A stretch of 64,000 nucleotides of DNA from Triticum aestivum (lineage: Eukaryota; Streptophyta; Magnoliopsida; Poales; Poaceae). Position 1 is the first letter of the stretch, and each line of letters begins with the position of its first letter. The stretch lies in contig NC_057796.1 in the NCBI RefSeq assembly GCF_018294505.1, forward strand, positions 186,458,270-186,522,269. The letters run 5' to 3'. The notes under the pieces are model-generated. The model had not been told where the DNA came from, did not search any database, and saw only the letters and a list, made by a program, of their open reading frames with translations. Below are positions 33,635-44,165 of this stretch, one piece after another. The translations under genes were made by a program, and so were the position numbers.

Positions 33635-36600
33635 TGTAACGCCCCGGATCCGATGCGCCAGGTGTCACCCAGTTATTCGGTGTCGTTGCCATGTCATCTG
33701 CTTGCGTGTTGCATTTTTGTTCATGTCATGCATCCCATATCATGTCATCATGTGCATCGCATTTGCATATGTGTTCGTCTCAAGCATCCGAGCATTTTTC
33801 CCGTTGTCCGTTTTGCAATCCGGCACTCCTATGTCACCCGGCGCCCCCTTTTGCCTCTTTTCATGTGCGGGTGTCAAACGTTCTCGGAATGTACCGAGTC
33901 TTGTCAAGTGGCCTTGGTATACCACCGGTCAAGTTTCGTTCCATTTGGAGGTCGTTTGGTGCTCCAACGGTTAACCGGGGAACCGCAAAGTCCGTTTGTG
34001 TGTTGCAGCAAAACCCCTCTTCCAACAGCCTCAAAACCCCTCTAAGTCTCCGACATGCTCTCGGTCGTTCGATCACGATCGCGTTGGCGAAAACCGCATC
34101 TCGTTTGGACTCTCCTAGCTCCTTCTAGCTATAAAAACGTCCCCTCCCCCTCCATTTTCGGGTCCGAAACCCTAGTTTTCCCCTCTCGCCCGCCGGACAT
34201 GTCCGTCCCGGACCGGACGAGATCCCGCCGCCGCTCTCGGCTAGTGGCGTCGTGCCATGTGTCCTCCGCCGCCGTCTCGCCCGCGCCCCGCCGCCGCGGC
34301 CCGCGAGCCCACGGCTGGCCCGCCCCGGGCTCCAACGGGCCCGCGCGCCCCGCCTCCCGCGCCGTCGCGCCGCCGCCTCTGCCGCCGCCGCGCCTCTCCG
34401 CCTGCGCCGCCCCGCCGACTCGCCGCCCGGCGCTCCCCGCCGCCTCCAGCCGCCGGCGCCCTGCCCCGCCGGCGTGCCCCGTGCCTCCCGTCGCCGTCGC
34501 CTCCTTCTCCGTCCCCGAGCCCGGCATCGTCCCCTTGTTCCTCCGGCCAGCCGAGCCCGCGCCGGCGCCCCCGAGCCCGATCCAGGCCGCGTTGACTTCG
34601 CCCCCCCCCCCCCCCCCCCGAGGTCGATTTTTTTCGTAAGTCTTCTGTTTTTTTGCAGCATGTGCCCATGTTCTCTGCATCATAACTCTCTGCATATAGC
34701 TCCGTTTCGCACGTGTAATATGTCAAATTGTTCGCCTCGTGATGCTCTTCATTTTGTTAAATTGCACCATGTTCATTGGAGGTCATCTTGATACCTAAAT
34801 CTCTGTTGCAAGAGGGCTAGTTGCTGTTATCTTCTGGTTCTTATCAGAACTTGGAGATTTGTCATTTTTGTATCATTTAATCTGTGCATCTTATGGGCAT
34901 GAGCTCTACATGTGTTTTGTTGTATGCCATGCCATCTTTCTAGTGGTGTGTGCCATGTATTTTTGTGATCTCTGTGGTGACTAGAACAAGCATGCAAACT
35001 AGGTCCCGTAATGTTTCTGATTTCAGGGACAGTGATTTCTCTAAGTCTGTCTGCTGTTATTTTGTTGCCATGTAAACTTGATACTACAGAGAGATCCATG
35101 CATATTTTGGATATCTTCAGTAAGGATGATTTGTAGATATTGTTGTAATTGATCCATTCGTGCCCTTGTTTGCAATTACGGAGTGTCATAGCCTGACTCA
35201 ATATTTCTCTACTTTTGGTATAAAATGTTCCTGGCAGATTGTTTACGTGTTATTCAATTTTGCCAACCTTGTTGTAGTTGGTCCATACATGCTATGTATT
35301 TGATCTTGCCATGTATAGCTTCATAAACATGCCATCTTGCTGTAGGTATGCTTGTTTTGTCATGCATTGCCTTGTGGTGAGTTAATCAAGCTCACAAAGA
35401 GGCCTACATATCATTATTTCTGCCATGCTCTGTTTTCTGCTAAGTCTGAAACCTGATAACGAAACTTGCTATGTTTACATGCTTGCCATCATATCTTCTG
35501 GTCCTTTTTGGCTTATGGTCAGTAAGGGACTTTTGTCATATGCATTTAGTAGAATACTGTTATGCCTTGTTTGCCATGTTAAGTTCCTGTAGCATGTTGA
35601 TTTCGTGCTCTGAACATTGCTACCTGATGTTATTCCTGTCATGTCCAGTAATTTCTGCCAAGTCTGTGAACCTGTTATTATTTGCAATCTTGCCATGTCC
35701 TTTTGAGCATGTTCTAGTGATTTCTGGAGATACCTCAGTGTTCATGTTTTGTTGTGCTTTACCTGTAAATCTTGTCCATGCCTTTTTTTTCATGTTGAGT
35801 TGCTGTAGCATATTGTTTTGATGCTTGCTAGTTGCATAGTTGCTGTTTTGGGCAGATTGTTGCTATGTCTTGTGTGGAGTGTATGTGTTGCACCGTTGCT
35901 CCGTTTCGAGCATGCTCTATATGAAACTTGCTTAGTTTTGCATGTAGTCTCATATTATCATGTTGAATCCTTGTTTTGAGGTGTTTGCTTGATGGTTGTA
36001 TGCATTTTGCATCAATGCCATGTTTAACTTGTTTTGCTCATATCTTCTAGGCCGTAGCTCCGAATCTAATGAACTTTATATGTAACTTGACACTTGACCT
36101 TAATTAAAACACATCAACCGCGTGTGTAGCCGTGATGGTCTCTTCTCGGCGGATTCCGGGAAGTGAACACGGTTTCTGGGTTATGTTTGCCGTAAGTAAG
36201 GAGTTCAGGATCACTTCTTGATCATTGCTACTTTCACGACCGTTCCTTTGCTTCTCTTCTCGCTCTTATTTGCGTAAGTTAGCCACCATACATGCTTAGT
36301 CGCTGCTGCAACCTCACCACCTTATCCATTCCTTTCCCTTTAAGCTTTGCTAGTCTTGATACCCATGGTAATGGGATTGCTGAGTCCTCGTGGCTCACAG
36401 ATTACTACAACAACAGTTGCAGGTACAGGTTTTGCGATGATCATGACGCGAGAGCGATGTTTCTTGATTTGGAGTTCTTCTTCTGCTTCTTCTTTGATCA
36501 GGGGATAGGTTCCAGGTCGGCAGCCTAGGCTAGCAGGGTGGATGTCGTTTGAGCTTCTGTTTATGTTTCATCCGTAGTCGGATGTTGATCTTATGTATGA

Positions 36601-36766
36601 TGTATTGATGTATTCTTGCGGCATTTGTATGGCTTGTATGTATCCCCAAATATTATGTAATGTTGATGTAATGATATCCACCTTGCAAAAGCGTTTCAAT
36701 ATGCGGGTCTATCCTTGGTGGGACCTTCGACTTCCTTTAGGATAGGGTCGCATATTGGGCGTGACA
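33635..36766 (+). mobile_element. Solo LTR, 3.1 kb, distantly related to the G3 LTR, in opposite orientation
   Basis: It starts TGTAACGCCCCGG and ends GGGCGTGACA. The flanks are AATAG (33630-33634) and AACAG (36767-36771), a 5-bp duplication with one change. Removing it joins the Pro-rich gag start to MAATNTNTQ. Its 3' part (36060-36530) aligns with the G3 5' LTR piece 37780-38452 read on the opposite strand. It contains a GC-rich segment 34240-34600 and an 18-C run at about 34602-34619. Long Pro/Arg/Ala open frames there are compositional. Confidence 0.82.
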
Positions 36767-37779
36767 AACAGCTTGCCATGCCTATGGAGGCGGAGGTGGT
36801 GGCGGAGGGTTGAACTGCTCTCCCTCAGTACGTTGCGGATTCTGACACGTTGGAGGAGGAGTCCTGAAGAGGGTGACATCCGTTAGAACCGTGACGGACA
36901 GATAGACGAGCTGAATCAACGGATAGAAATTGCAACATATAGTCTTCACAATAAACATTCGAACAAGGATTGAACGAATGAATTCCAAAGTTAACATCAC
37001 ACGTCCATTAAGGTGAGAAGCCAATTAGATAAAGGTTGATGAAAGAAACAACAAGGTACGACTAGAACAAATAAATGGTAAGGATCGCCCAATCACATAG
37101 CAAATATTTGCGGGGAGAATAACTAGAGCTACTTGAATTCCCACCTATAAACTCCCGAAACTTTCTGGTTATGCAATTTGGTGTTGGGGATACAGGGGAA
37201 GCAATATATCTCACCCAACTAAACAACCCCTACATTCAGCTGTATCCATCCGTCAACACATAACCAAGAAAACTCTGGAAATCGTGTACCTCAACCTTCG
37301 AAAAGCATCCGTTATACGAGCTATGGCAATACTCCCGAACTACCGCCCCAAGTACTGGGTGGCGTCGAGGTTATCTCACCACTAGCTGCATAAAAGAGAT
37401 TTTCGATGTCGGCGGAACTCAGGTATTCCAGAACTGCAAGGATAAAATTGTGACGGCAACACCTCGGAGCTCAACTCCCCGGGACACCCCTAAATGTCAG
37501 GAGGCACCAAGAACAATGTTCTCGTCACAATAATATCGGAATGATCCCAAGATACCCGCTTGATCCTATTTATTTTTTGTGAAATCTGAGGAGAGGAAAG
37601 TCAAAACATCTACGTCAGGAGGCCTCACCAGAGCGACGAAGGGACTGAGGAGTAAAAAGAATCCTACTCTCCGATATATATAATCCTAAGACTCAGAACA
37701 TTTTGTTCTAGACTCAACAACGTCAGAGATTCGATCAAGCAGGGGGCTCCTAAGTCAGGGATGGCTCTGATTACCAACT
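36767..37779 (-). other. G3 gag start, leader and primer-binding site
   Basis: The minus strand 37024-36782 includes a Pro-rich run (TPPPTCQNPQRTEGEQF then PPPPPPPP) that precedes the gag core in this clade. The rest (37025-37765) is leader without a supported ORF. Minus-strand TTGGTAATCAGAGCC at about 37763-37778 resembles the initiator-Met tRNA site TGGTATCAGAGC with one extra base. Confidence 0.7.
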
Positions 37780-38452
37780 TGTCATGCCCATGATGCGGCT
37801 ATATCTCCCACATGTCGAGGCACGACTTAGAGGCATAACCGTATTGTGGTTTTGTCGCAAGAAGGGTCATCTTCACACAATCCCATGTAATGAACAAGAA
37901 AGGGATAATAGAGGGTTGGCTTACAATCACCACGTCACACAATGAACATATAATTCATACATCATTCAGGGTACACACATAGACCGACTACGGTCAAATC
38001 CAAATGGAAAGAAGATAACCCAAAATGCTAGATCCCCGATCGTCCCAACTGGGCTCCACTACTGATCATCAAGAAACGAAACATAGTAACGACCGAGGAC
38101 CTCGTCGAACTCCCACTTGAGTTCGGTAGCATCACCTGCACTGGTATCATCGGCACCTGTAACTGTTTTGGTAGTACCTGCGAGTCACGAGGACTCAACA
38201 ATCTCAAAACCTGCGAGATCAAGACTATTTAAGCTTATGGGTAGGATAAGGTTATGATGTGGAGTCGCAGCAAGCGCTGAGCAAATATGGTGGCTAACAT
38301 ACACAAATAAGAGTACGATGAGAAGCTATGCAACGGTCGAAAAGCTAGAAGTGATCAAGAAGTGATCCTGAACTACTTACGTTCAATCATAACACAAACC
38401 GTGTTCACTTCCCGGACTCCGCCGAAAAGAGACCATCACGGCTACACACACA
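37780..38452 (-). repeat. G3 5' LTR, last ~670 bp
   Basis: It ends on the minus strand with GGGCATGACA at 37780, next to the primer site. Homology to the LTR stops at about 38452 (CGGCTACACACAC). The expected next LTR bases are not here but match the end of the plus-oriented block 44166-47796. Confidence 0.8.
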
Positions 38453-38470
38453 AGTGACTTATCAATGCGG

Positions 38471-39056
38471 TGTCGGGCCTCCAAGATGATTAAGTGGCCT
38501 CTACTAAGCACGTGGTGGCCCGCTGGAAGGCAGATTATCTCCACATGACACCTGACCAGGAGGCGTGTCAAACAGATAAGCAGAAGGTGACTAAGCGGCA
38601 TGACAGGCTTGCCGAGCTTCACCCTCCACATGACACCTAGCCGTGCATTTAATGCACTTTGTCCTAACTGCCAGAGTTAGGTATGATAGCACCGTTAGCT
38701 ATCTAATCGCTAGATAATGACTGTTTTGCCACTGTGATTGCCCCTTGAGCTATAAAAGGAGGTACAAGGCAGCATAGAGAGGGATTCGAACACCCTCACA
38801 CTTGTACGCGTGTAGTGCTTCCCCCGAGGACACCTTGCTAGGCTCAAGTGGTGCGTGCTATTGTGTTCCAACATCCAATCCACCAAAGGCAGGAGTAGAG
38901 TTCTACGCCTCACGGCGGCCCGAACTTGGGTAAAAATCTCAAGTGTCATCGCCTTCGCGCTGCCCCCATGGGTTTCGGTCTTTGTGCAACGTGATTTCCC
39001 CCTTGCGGACCACAAGGGACCCTTGGATCCATAGGTGATCGTGTCTACCCACGACA
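38471..39056 (+). repeat. LTR-like block without matching TSD
   Basis: This 586-bp block starts TGTCGGGCCTCC and ends CCCACGACA, with TATAAAAG at 38751-38758 and the GGCGGCCCGAACTTGGGTA block seen in other Triticeae gypsy LTRs. The flanking 5-mers TGCGG and CCTCC differ, so it is not a simple solo LTR. It truncates the coding sequence at 39057-39570. Confidence 0.65.
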
Positions 39057-39570
39057 CCTCCTTGTCCAGCTCCGCCCCCACTATCGCGCGGAGACGGCTC
39101 AGCTCTTCAGAGATATAGGTGAAGAAGGAGACCAGGTCAGGAAGCCGCAGCTTGTTGAAGTCGATGGGGTGGTCAAACGGGTTTAGCTCGACGGCCGTCA
39201 TGGTCGTGTTGGCACGATGGTAGGCATCGCGTAACCACAACACGTGCATGGCAACATGATCCAAAAAGTGGTTGAGGCGATCTTGGACCTCGTCATGATC
39301 AGCCCGCTCGCGCTCTAGCCGGCTCGCCTGACCGCCTATCGTATCTCCCGCTTTCTGCAGCAATGACGCCGACGCATCGAGCATCTTTGTGGTGGACGCC
39401 TGCCGCTTTTGAAGCTCCGTGAACTCCCGCACATAAAGGAGGAGGATGGCACTCCTCTCCTTCTTGAGGCCATGGAGCTCCACGTACTTGGCCCTGAGCT
39501 CCGCATCCTTGGCCTGGAGCTCCTGTGCCAGGCGCCTCACCTCGCACTCCGTGATATGGTGCGCCGCCAT
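39057..39570 (-). pseudogene. 5' part of an unknown coiled-coil protein gene, truncated by an LTR
   Basis: The start is ATG at 39570 in a strong plant context (TTCCATGGCGGCG); the next upstream in-frame ATG at 39588 has poor context. There are 171 open codons: MAAHHITECEVRRLAQELQ, then a heptad-rich coiled coil (residues about 10-90), VAMHVLWLRDAYHRANTTM and DFNKLRLPDLVSFFTYISEE, ending ELDKE where the LTR begins. I do not recognise a named family. It could be a host gene piece or cargo of a transposon. The 3' part was not found in the window. Confidence 0.6.
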
Positions 39571-40589
39571 GGAACCTGGTAGAAGCAATGGGGAGAGGAA
39601 GCAAAGGGGGCGAAATGGCTGAAAGGCAATGCAATCTATGGGAAGGCAGAGGGATCCAGCCGAGGAGCGGGGTGAATTTTTTGGTTTTCACCACGGGAAA
39701 ACACCAGTCGACGACTTTTCACATCAGGGAGCAGTGGGTTTTACAGGTGGAGTCATCATGACTAATTGCTGTCGCGCCTGCTCCCGTCAATCAAAAAAAT
39801 CCTGCCGCACCCAAAGACCAGAGCAATGCAGCGGTGGACATTTAAATTTACCTACCAGCAAGGAGATAAAAAAGGGGTGAAAAAACAAATGTTGCGGCGG
39901 CCTAGCTAATCGGCCGCACTAGCCCAACTAGCTAGCCATCGTGCTTCACTGATGTACTCGGCGGGAAAGGTGGGTGTTTGTGATTTGATGGCTCATTTAC
40001 TTGCTTTAGCACTATGACCGAGGAGGATGCAGAAAACATGCGGTAGGGCGTCCCACGTCTCAGCAAGGAAGAAAATATGCGTGCACCACCCGGGAGGACC
40101 AGAAACCGCGCGGTATGGTGTGCCACAGCTCGGAACGGAGGAAAAATGTGCGTGTAAAAATAAACTATATCAGACGTACCACCTATGGTTCGACCTCGGG
40201 ATCCAACCAGTCGGTCAAAAACACCCCACTAGCCACATAGCTTCATCATGCTAACATGGCACAAAGGATAGGTGTGGTTAGCTCCGTGTCGACCAGCCAC
40301 AACGTCTCTTGTTCTAGGCGATTCATCTATTTTCCAAGCATTTTTTACTTATAATAACACCGCGGCAAGCTCGCACTACTCTTCGTGTGTGGCCGTGCTT
40401 CTAAAGGTTGTACTAGATGGAGAGGAGAGAGAGATCGCAGACATGGGACCCACCAATAAGTGAGTCAACGTTCATGCACGTGTTGACGAGCCACTCCCTC
40501 TACTCTACTCAACGTAATACTACATAAAATCAAGTTATGCAACAAAGCCAACAACCGTTGTTGTTTCAGGCTATCGACGTATGCTTCGC
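39571..40589. other. Upstream region of the truncated gene; no other gene seen
   Basis: 39590-39700 is a plausible 5' UTR/promoter side of the minus gene. 40020-40160 contains two diverged copies of a ~75-bp block (AGGATGCAGAAAACATGCGG and AGGACCAGAAACCGCGCGG). Nothing else is supported. Confidence 0.5.
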
Positions 40590-41510
40590 ACTCTAGGTTG
40601 CCGGCTCGAATCTCGTCCTTCAGATTTGTTAGTTTTAGGTCCAAATTTGATCAATGACAAGTGGGACCCCCGCGTGTTGTTCCGACATTCCAAACTCTCC
40701 AAGTTTTTTTTTTGCAAATAAACATTCGCCTCATGTGAGCCGCTAGATCTTGGATCCAACGGCTCCCAGTACCTCATATTAGGTGCTCCCCGCAGCTTAA
40801 TTAGCCTCTACGGTGATACGAGCATCTAGGTCGTTGGATCTGAGATCCAATGCCATGTGCATAGTATTTGTACTTTCTGCGCAATTCCCAAACTCTTTGA
40901 GGCCTATATTGCAAAAACATTCGAACCTCCTACTACGAGCCGTTAGATCTCCCGGGAACTCATATCACCATATAATCTATGGTGTGGGAGCAACTCATAT
41001 TCTCCCGTGCGAGAAAACATCAGGTGCTCTCGCAGATTGGATGCTATGGCGATACGAGCTTTGAGGACGTTCGATCTGAGATCCAGTGGCATCTGAGTAG
41101 TATTTGTGCATGTGAGCAGTGCGGGAACTCTTCGGGGCTTTTCTGCAAAAAACATTCGAACCACCAAGGAGTTGTTGGATCTCAGATCCAACGGCTCCGA
41201 GGAGCTTGTATCACCACAACATCTAAGGTGTGGTAGCACGTGATATTCTTACATACAAGAGAATATGAGGTCCTCCCTCATCTTCAATGCTATGATATTA
41301 CAAGCTTCGAGCCAGTTGGATATGAGATCCAAGGGCATCTGAGTAGTTTTTGTACTAATTGTGTGCAATTCCCAAACTCATTAAGGTTTCTCGTGAAAAA
41401 TATTAAGACATCTTGTGAGCAGCTATATCTCAGATCTACAAGCTCCAAGGAACTCGTATCGCCATTTAGCATCTAAGGTGTGGGGCACATGATATTCTCC
41501 CGGGGGGTGC
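40590..41510. repeat. Tandem array of a ~235-bp unit (about 3.5 diverged copies)
   Basis: Landmarks recur at regular spacing in the same order: GATACGAGC (40815, 41052; diverged in the third unit near 41290), the dyad GGATCTGAGATCCA (40837, 41069, 41319), CAATTCCCAAACTC-type, TTGCAAAAACATTCGAACC, and CATCTAAGGTGTGG (41220, 41470; altered near 40975). A partial first copy starts near 40680. The array is outside any element I could bound. Confidence 0.8.
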
Positions 41511-43688
41511 ACAACCCATCGGTGTTTGGGAGGGTGGGGACAAATATAATGTTCAAAAAATATAATCCAAACAATCCTAAACAGAGCTTCACAATTTTAT
41601 CTAAGGTCGAGGGGTTACCCCCCGACAATCTACATAGCTCCGCCTATGCAAGAGGTGTAGTGGGCGCGTCTATGTGTGAGAGAGACGACGCGAGAAAGCG
41701 AGGTCAATCGAGTCATTTATAGAGGGAGAGATCGAGTGAGTGTGGCCTAGCGTACACTCGAATGTTAAAGACGATACATCGAGATATCCTGCGGTGAAGC
41801 TATAGTGAGGGATGGAGGGAGATAGTTACCGAGAGATTGGCCTAGATATACTTTTTGTGTGCGCACGGTGAAGGTGTTTTACAAAGGCAACGTGTGTGTC
41901 TTGAGAGAGAGAGGGAGGGTTTGTCATGGAGACCACAACAAGGTTGTGTGTGAGAAATACATTTGTTGAGAGTGTGAGGGCAGCTGTGACATAAATGGAG
42001 ATTGAAACATGAAGAGAAATAATGAGCGCGCGTGTGTCGGATACCAATAGCTCTATTAACAAAGAAATGAAGATCGATCGATACATGAAGTATGTGTGGT
42101 GGGGGAGGTCGATGGAGAGACCTAAACACAACATTTTCATGTACATAGTACTAGACTTAATATTCATGTTTCAGTTTACTGTGCATTTTAAATATTGAAT
42201 TGAGGACCATGCATGGCTTACATTTTTTTTAATTCGTGTCATACATGCATTGTCTGGAAAAGTAGATGCATTATACTTACTGGATTGTTGTTGTATTCGT
42301 GTGTTTGTGTGGGCATATGCTTGCCATATAAAGTTTTCTCACCACCATACTTCATCTTTTAAATTTGAATTTGCAATGAAAAACTTACTGTGGACACCAT
42401 GAAATGTGATATCCCCGTTGAGATCACTATATCACAAACTCACTCTAATTCAAGAACTTGTCTTAAATAAATTATCGTGCCTTTTGGAATGACCAGGTAT
42501 TTGCAAGGAAAATACGGGCATTGTAATACATATAGATTCGTTCAGCAATTTAAAGAAAGATTCCTTTCGCATTCTCAAATGGTAGCACCCGACGGTGTAG
42601 CAGCTAGACCCGAGCTCGTGTCCTGCTTGTGGTGTGTGTGGTATGCACATTACCAACACCAACCAAAAGAACCGCGATATTAAACTTCGAGCCTCCACTC
42701 GAGCCTCCGTGTTTTGAGTTGAAATATCTGGCGGCAAGAATTCCAGCCCTAGGAAATTCCCCTCATGTCCCGGTCCATAATGACTACCAATGAATAATGG
42801 AGGGATGCTTTAGTAACTAGCCCACGTTACCTACCATGTCAAGCACGTTTCAATTCCCTCGGTCGCCGCTACCCAAGGTCACCCGTCAAGTCCATTGCCT
42901 AGTAATAATAGTACTACACCAGGATGAGCACAAAATGGAGCTCCGTTTGCTCGTGCCTACTAGAGTTACTATATTAGGCAATGCACTGGTACGGAAGGAT
43001 TATCCATTTACTATGCATATATAACTTGTCTGGAGTCTAACTAAGCAAAATGTTTGACCAAATCTTTTGTTAAGAAATATTAACATCTACAATAGTAAAG
43101 AGGTATCGCTTGAAAATTTATTTCATGACGCAGGTTATGATATTGTTTCGAATCCTGGATTTTCAATTCCAGAAAATCCAAAACTGGCCTGAAATTCATG
43201 AAACTAAGCATGGTCTCGTGATATTGTACAAATAGGTTGTCATATTTGTTTTGTTCAATTTAAGACAAGCTGCTTATGAAAAGTTGCACAAATGAACAGC
43301 CAAGGTATTTTGGAACAAAGACCTGTCACGTTAACGCGAATGGTTTCACTATTCAAACCGTGGGCATTAGACCTACATGCCGCCACGAGTCCTGCTTCTC
43401 ATCGGCAGGTGCCATCTGAGCAAGCATGTGAGTCGACGGGAGGCGTGCGAGCAGATCGCTGCGTCGGCTGACCAGGAGACGTGCGAGCAGGCCACTGAGC
43501 AGGCTCACAGGGAGGCGAGCCCTTTGACCAGGGTCCACCGCCCACCTTCCTCCCAACTGGCCCCACTTTTAATGACACCGGCGTCGCGGTTCCAATCCCG
43601 CCGACTCCCCGGTCTCGCTACAATCTTCTCTCTTCCTCTCCGATTCTCCTGTCATCTACATCCAACTAGCCTAACCTTACCATACGCC
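41511..43688. other. Low-copy-looking DNA without supported gene
   Basis: 41640-42120 is GA-rich on the plus strand (GAGAGAGAGGGAGG type). 42130-43320 is AT-rich and unique-looking. The 43377-43688 open frame leading to the next gene has no domain. I see no clear transposon ends. Confidence 0.45.
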
Positions 43689-44165
43689 ATGGCGCATCAC
43701 GACGGGCTTCCCTTAGTCTTCCAGTTTCCTGAGGAAGACACCTAGCTGGAGTCCGAAGAACATAAGGCGCTTTGGGACGAGCCTGAACTAGCCTTGCGGG
43801 AAGACGATGCGCCTGTCCCCGCTCCCGTTCCAGCTCCCATCGCCCCGACAACGCCAGCACCCATCCCCGTGGCATTGATGGGCTGGGAGACGCACATTGT
43901 CGCCAAGAATAAAACCACGGGGTTCCATGAGGTCCCTGCTGACTTTCACACGCCCGTGCACCTGCTAGAGCATGCGCCTGTGTGCAAACTGACGTGCGCG
44001 CCCGTGTCAGTGCCCGTGCACACGAATGTCTCCGCCGCGCCGTTGCCAGCGCATGTCCCCACGGTGGCAGTGCCCCCTCAGTGGCATGGATCGCCGCCGT
44101 CAACCGCTTACTTGCACCAACGCCTGTCGCCTCCTCCCGCCATTTTAATGGATCCTAGAGACCGA
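43689..44165 (+). pseudogene. 5' part of an unknown Pro/Ala-rich protein gene, interrupted by the G3 LTR
   Basis: ATG at 43689 (CGCCATGGCGC context) begins MAHHDGLPLVFQFPEEDT, followed by a TAG at 43743-43745. The same frame continues LESEEHKALWDEPELALRED, a Pro-Ala-Val repeat tract (APVPAPIAPTTPAPIPVAL), then GWETHIVAKNKTTGFHEV and SPPSTAYLHQRLSPPPAIL, ending at MDPRDR where TGTAACACCCC begins. I do not recognise the family. The steady frame and codon usage suggest it was once coding. The continuation should lie beyond the far end of G3, left of the window. Confidence 0.55.

Larger units (their letters stand above)
27684..38452 (-). mobile_element. G3: chromodomain Ty3/gypsy retrotransposon (Tekay-like)
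   Basis: Reading the minus strand gives 5' LTR end (38452-37780), primer site, gag (split by a solo LTR), protease, RT, RNase H, integrase with C-terminal chromodomain, polypurine tract and 3' LTR start (29263). The 3' LTR is interrupted at 27684 by G1 and its remainder lies left of the window. The 5' LTR is cut at about 38452, and its other part appears to be the plus-oriented 44166-47796 block. Stops and frame changes occur in gag, RT and RNase H. Confidence 0.87.

Noticed and set aside
34055..34791. Pro/Arg-rich open frames in the 3.1-kb solo LTR
   Set aside because: Five overlapping frames on both strands are open in a GC-rich block that lies wholly within the LTR. No conserved motif.
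40370..40385. CACTA-like end (CACTACTC) that could bound an element over the 40-44 kb region
   Set aside because: No matching inverted terminus and no 3-bp duplication were found nearby.
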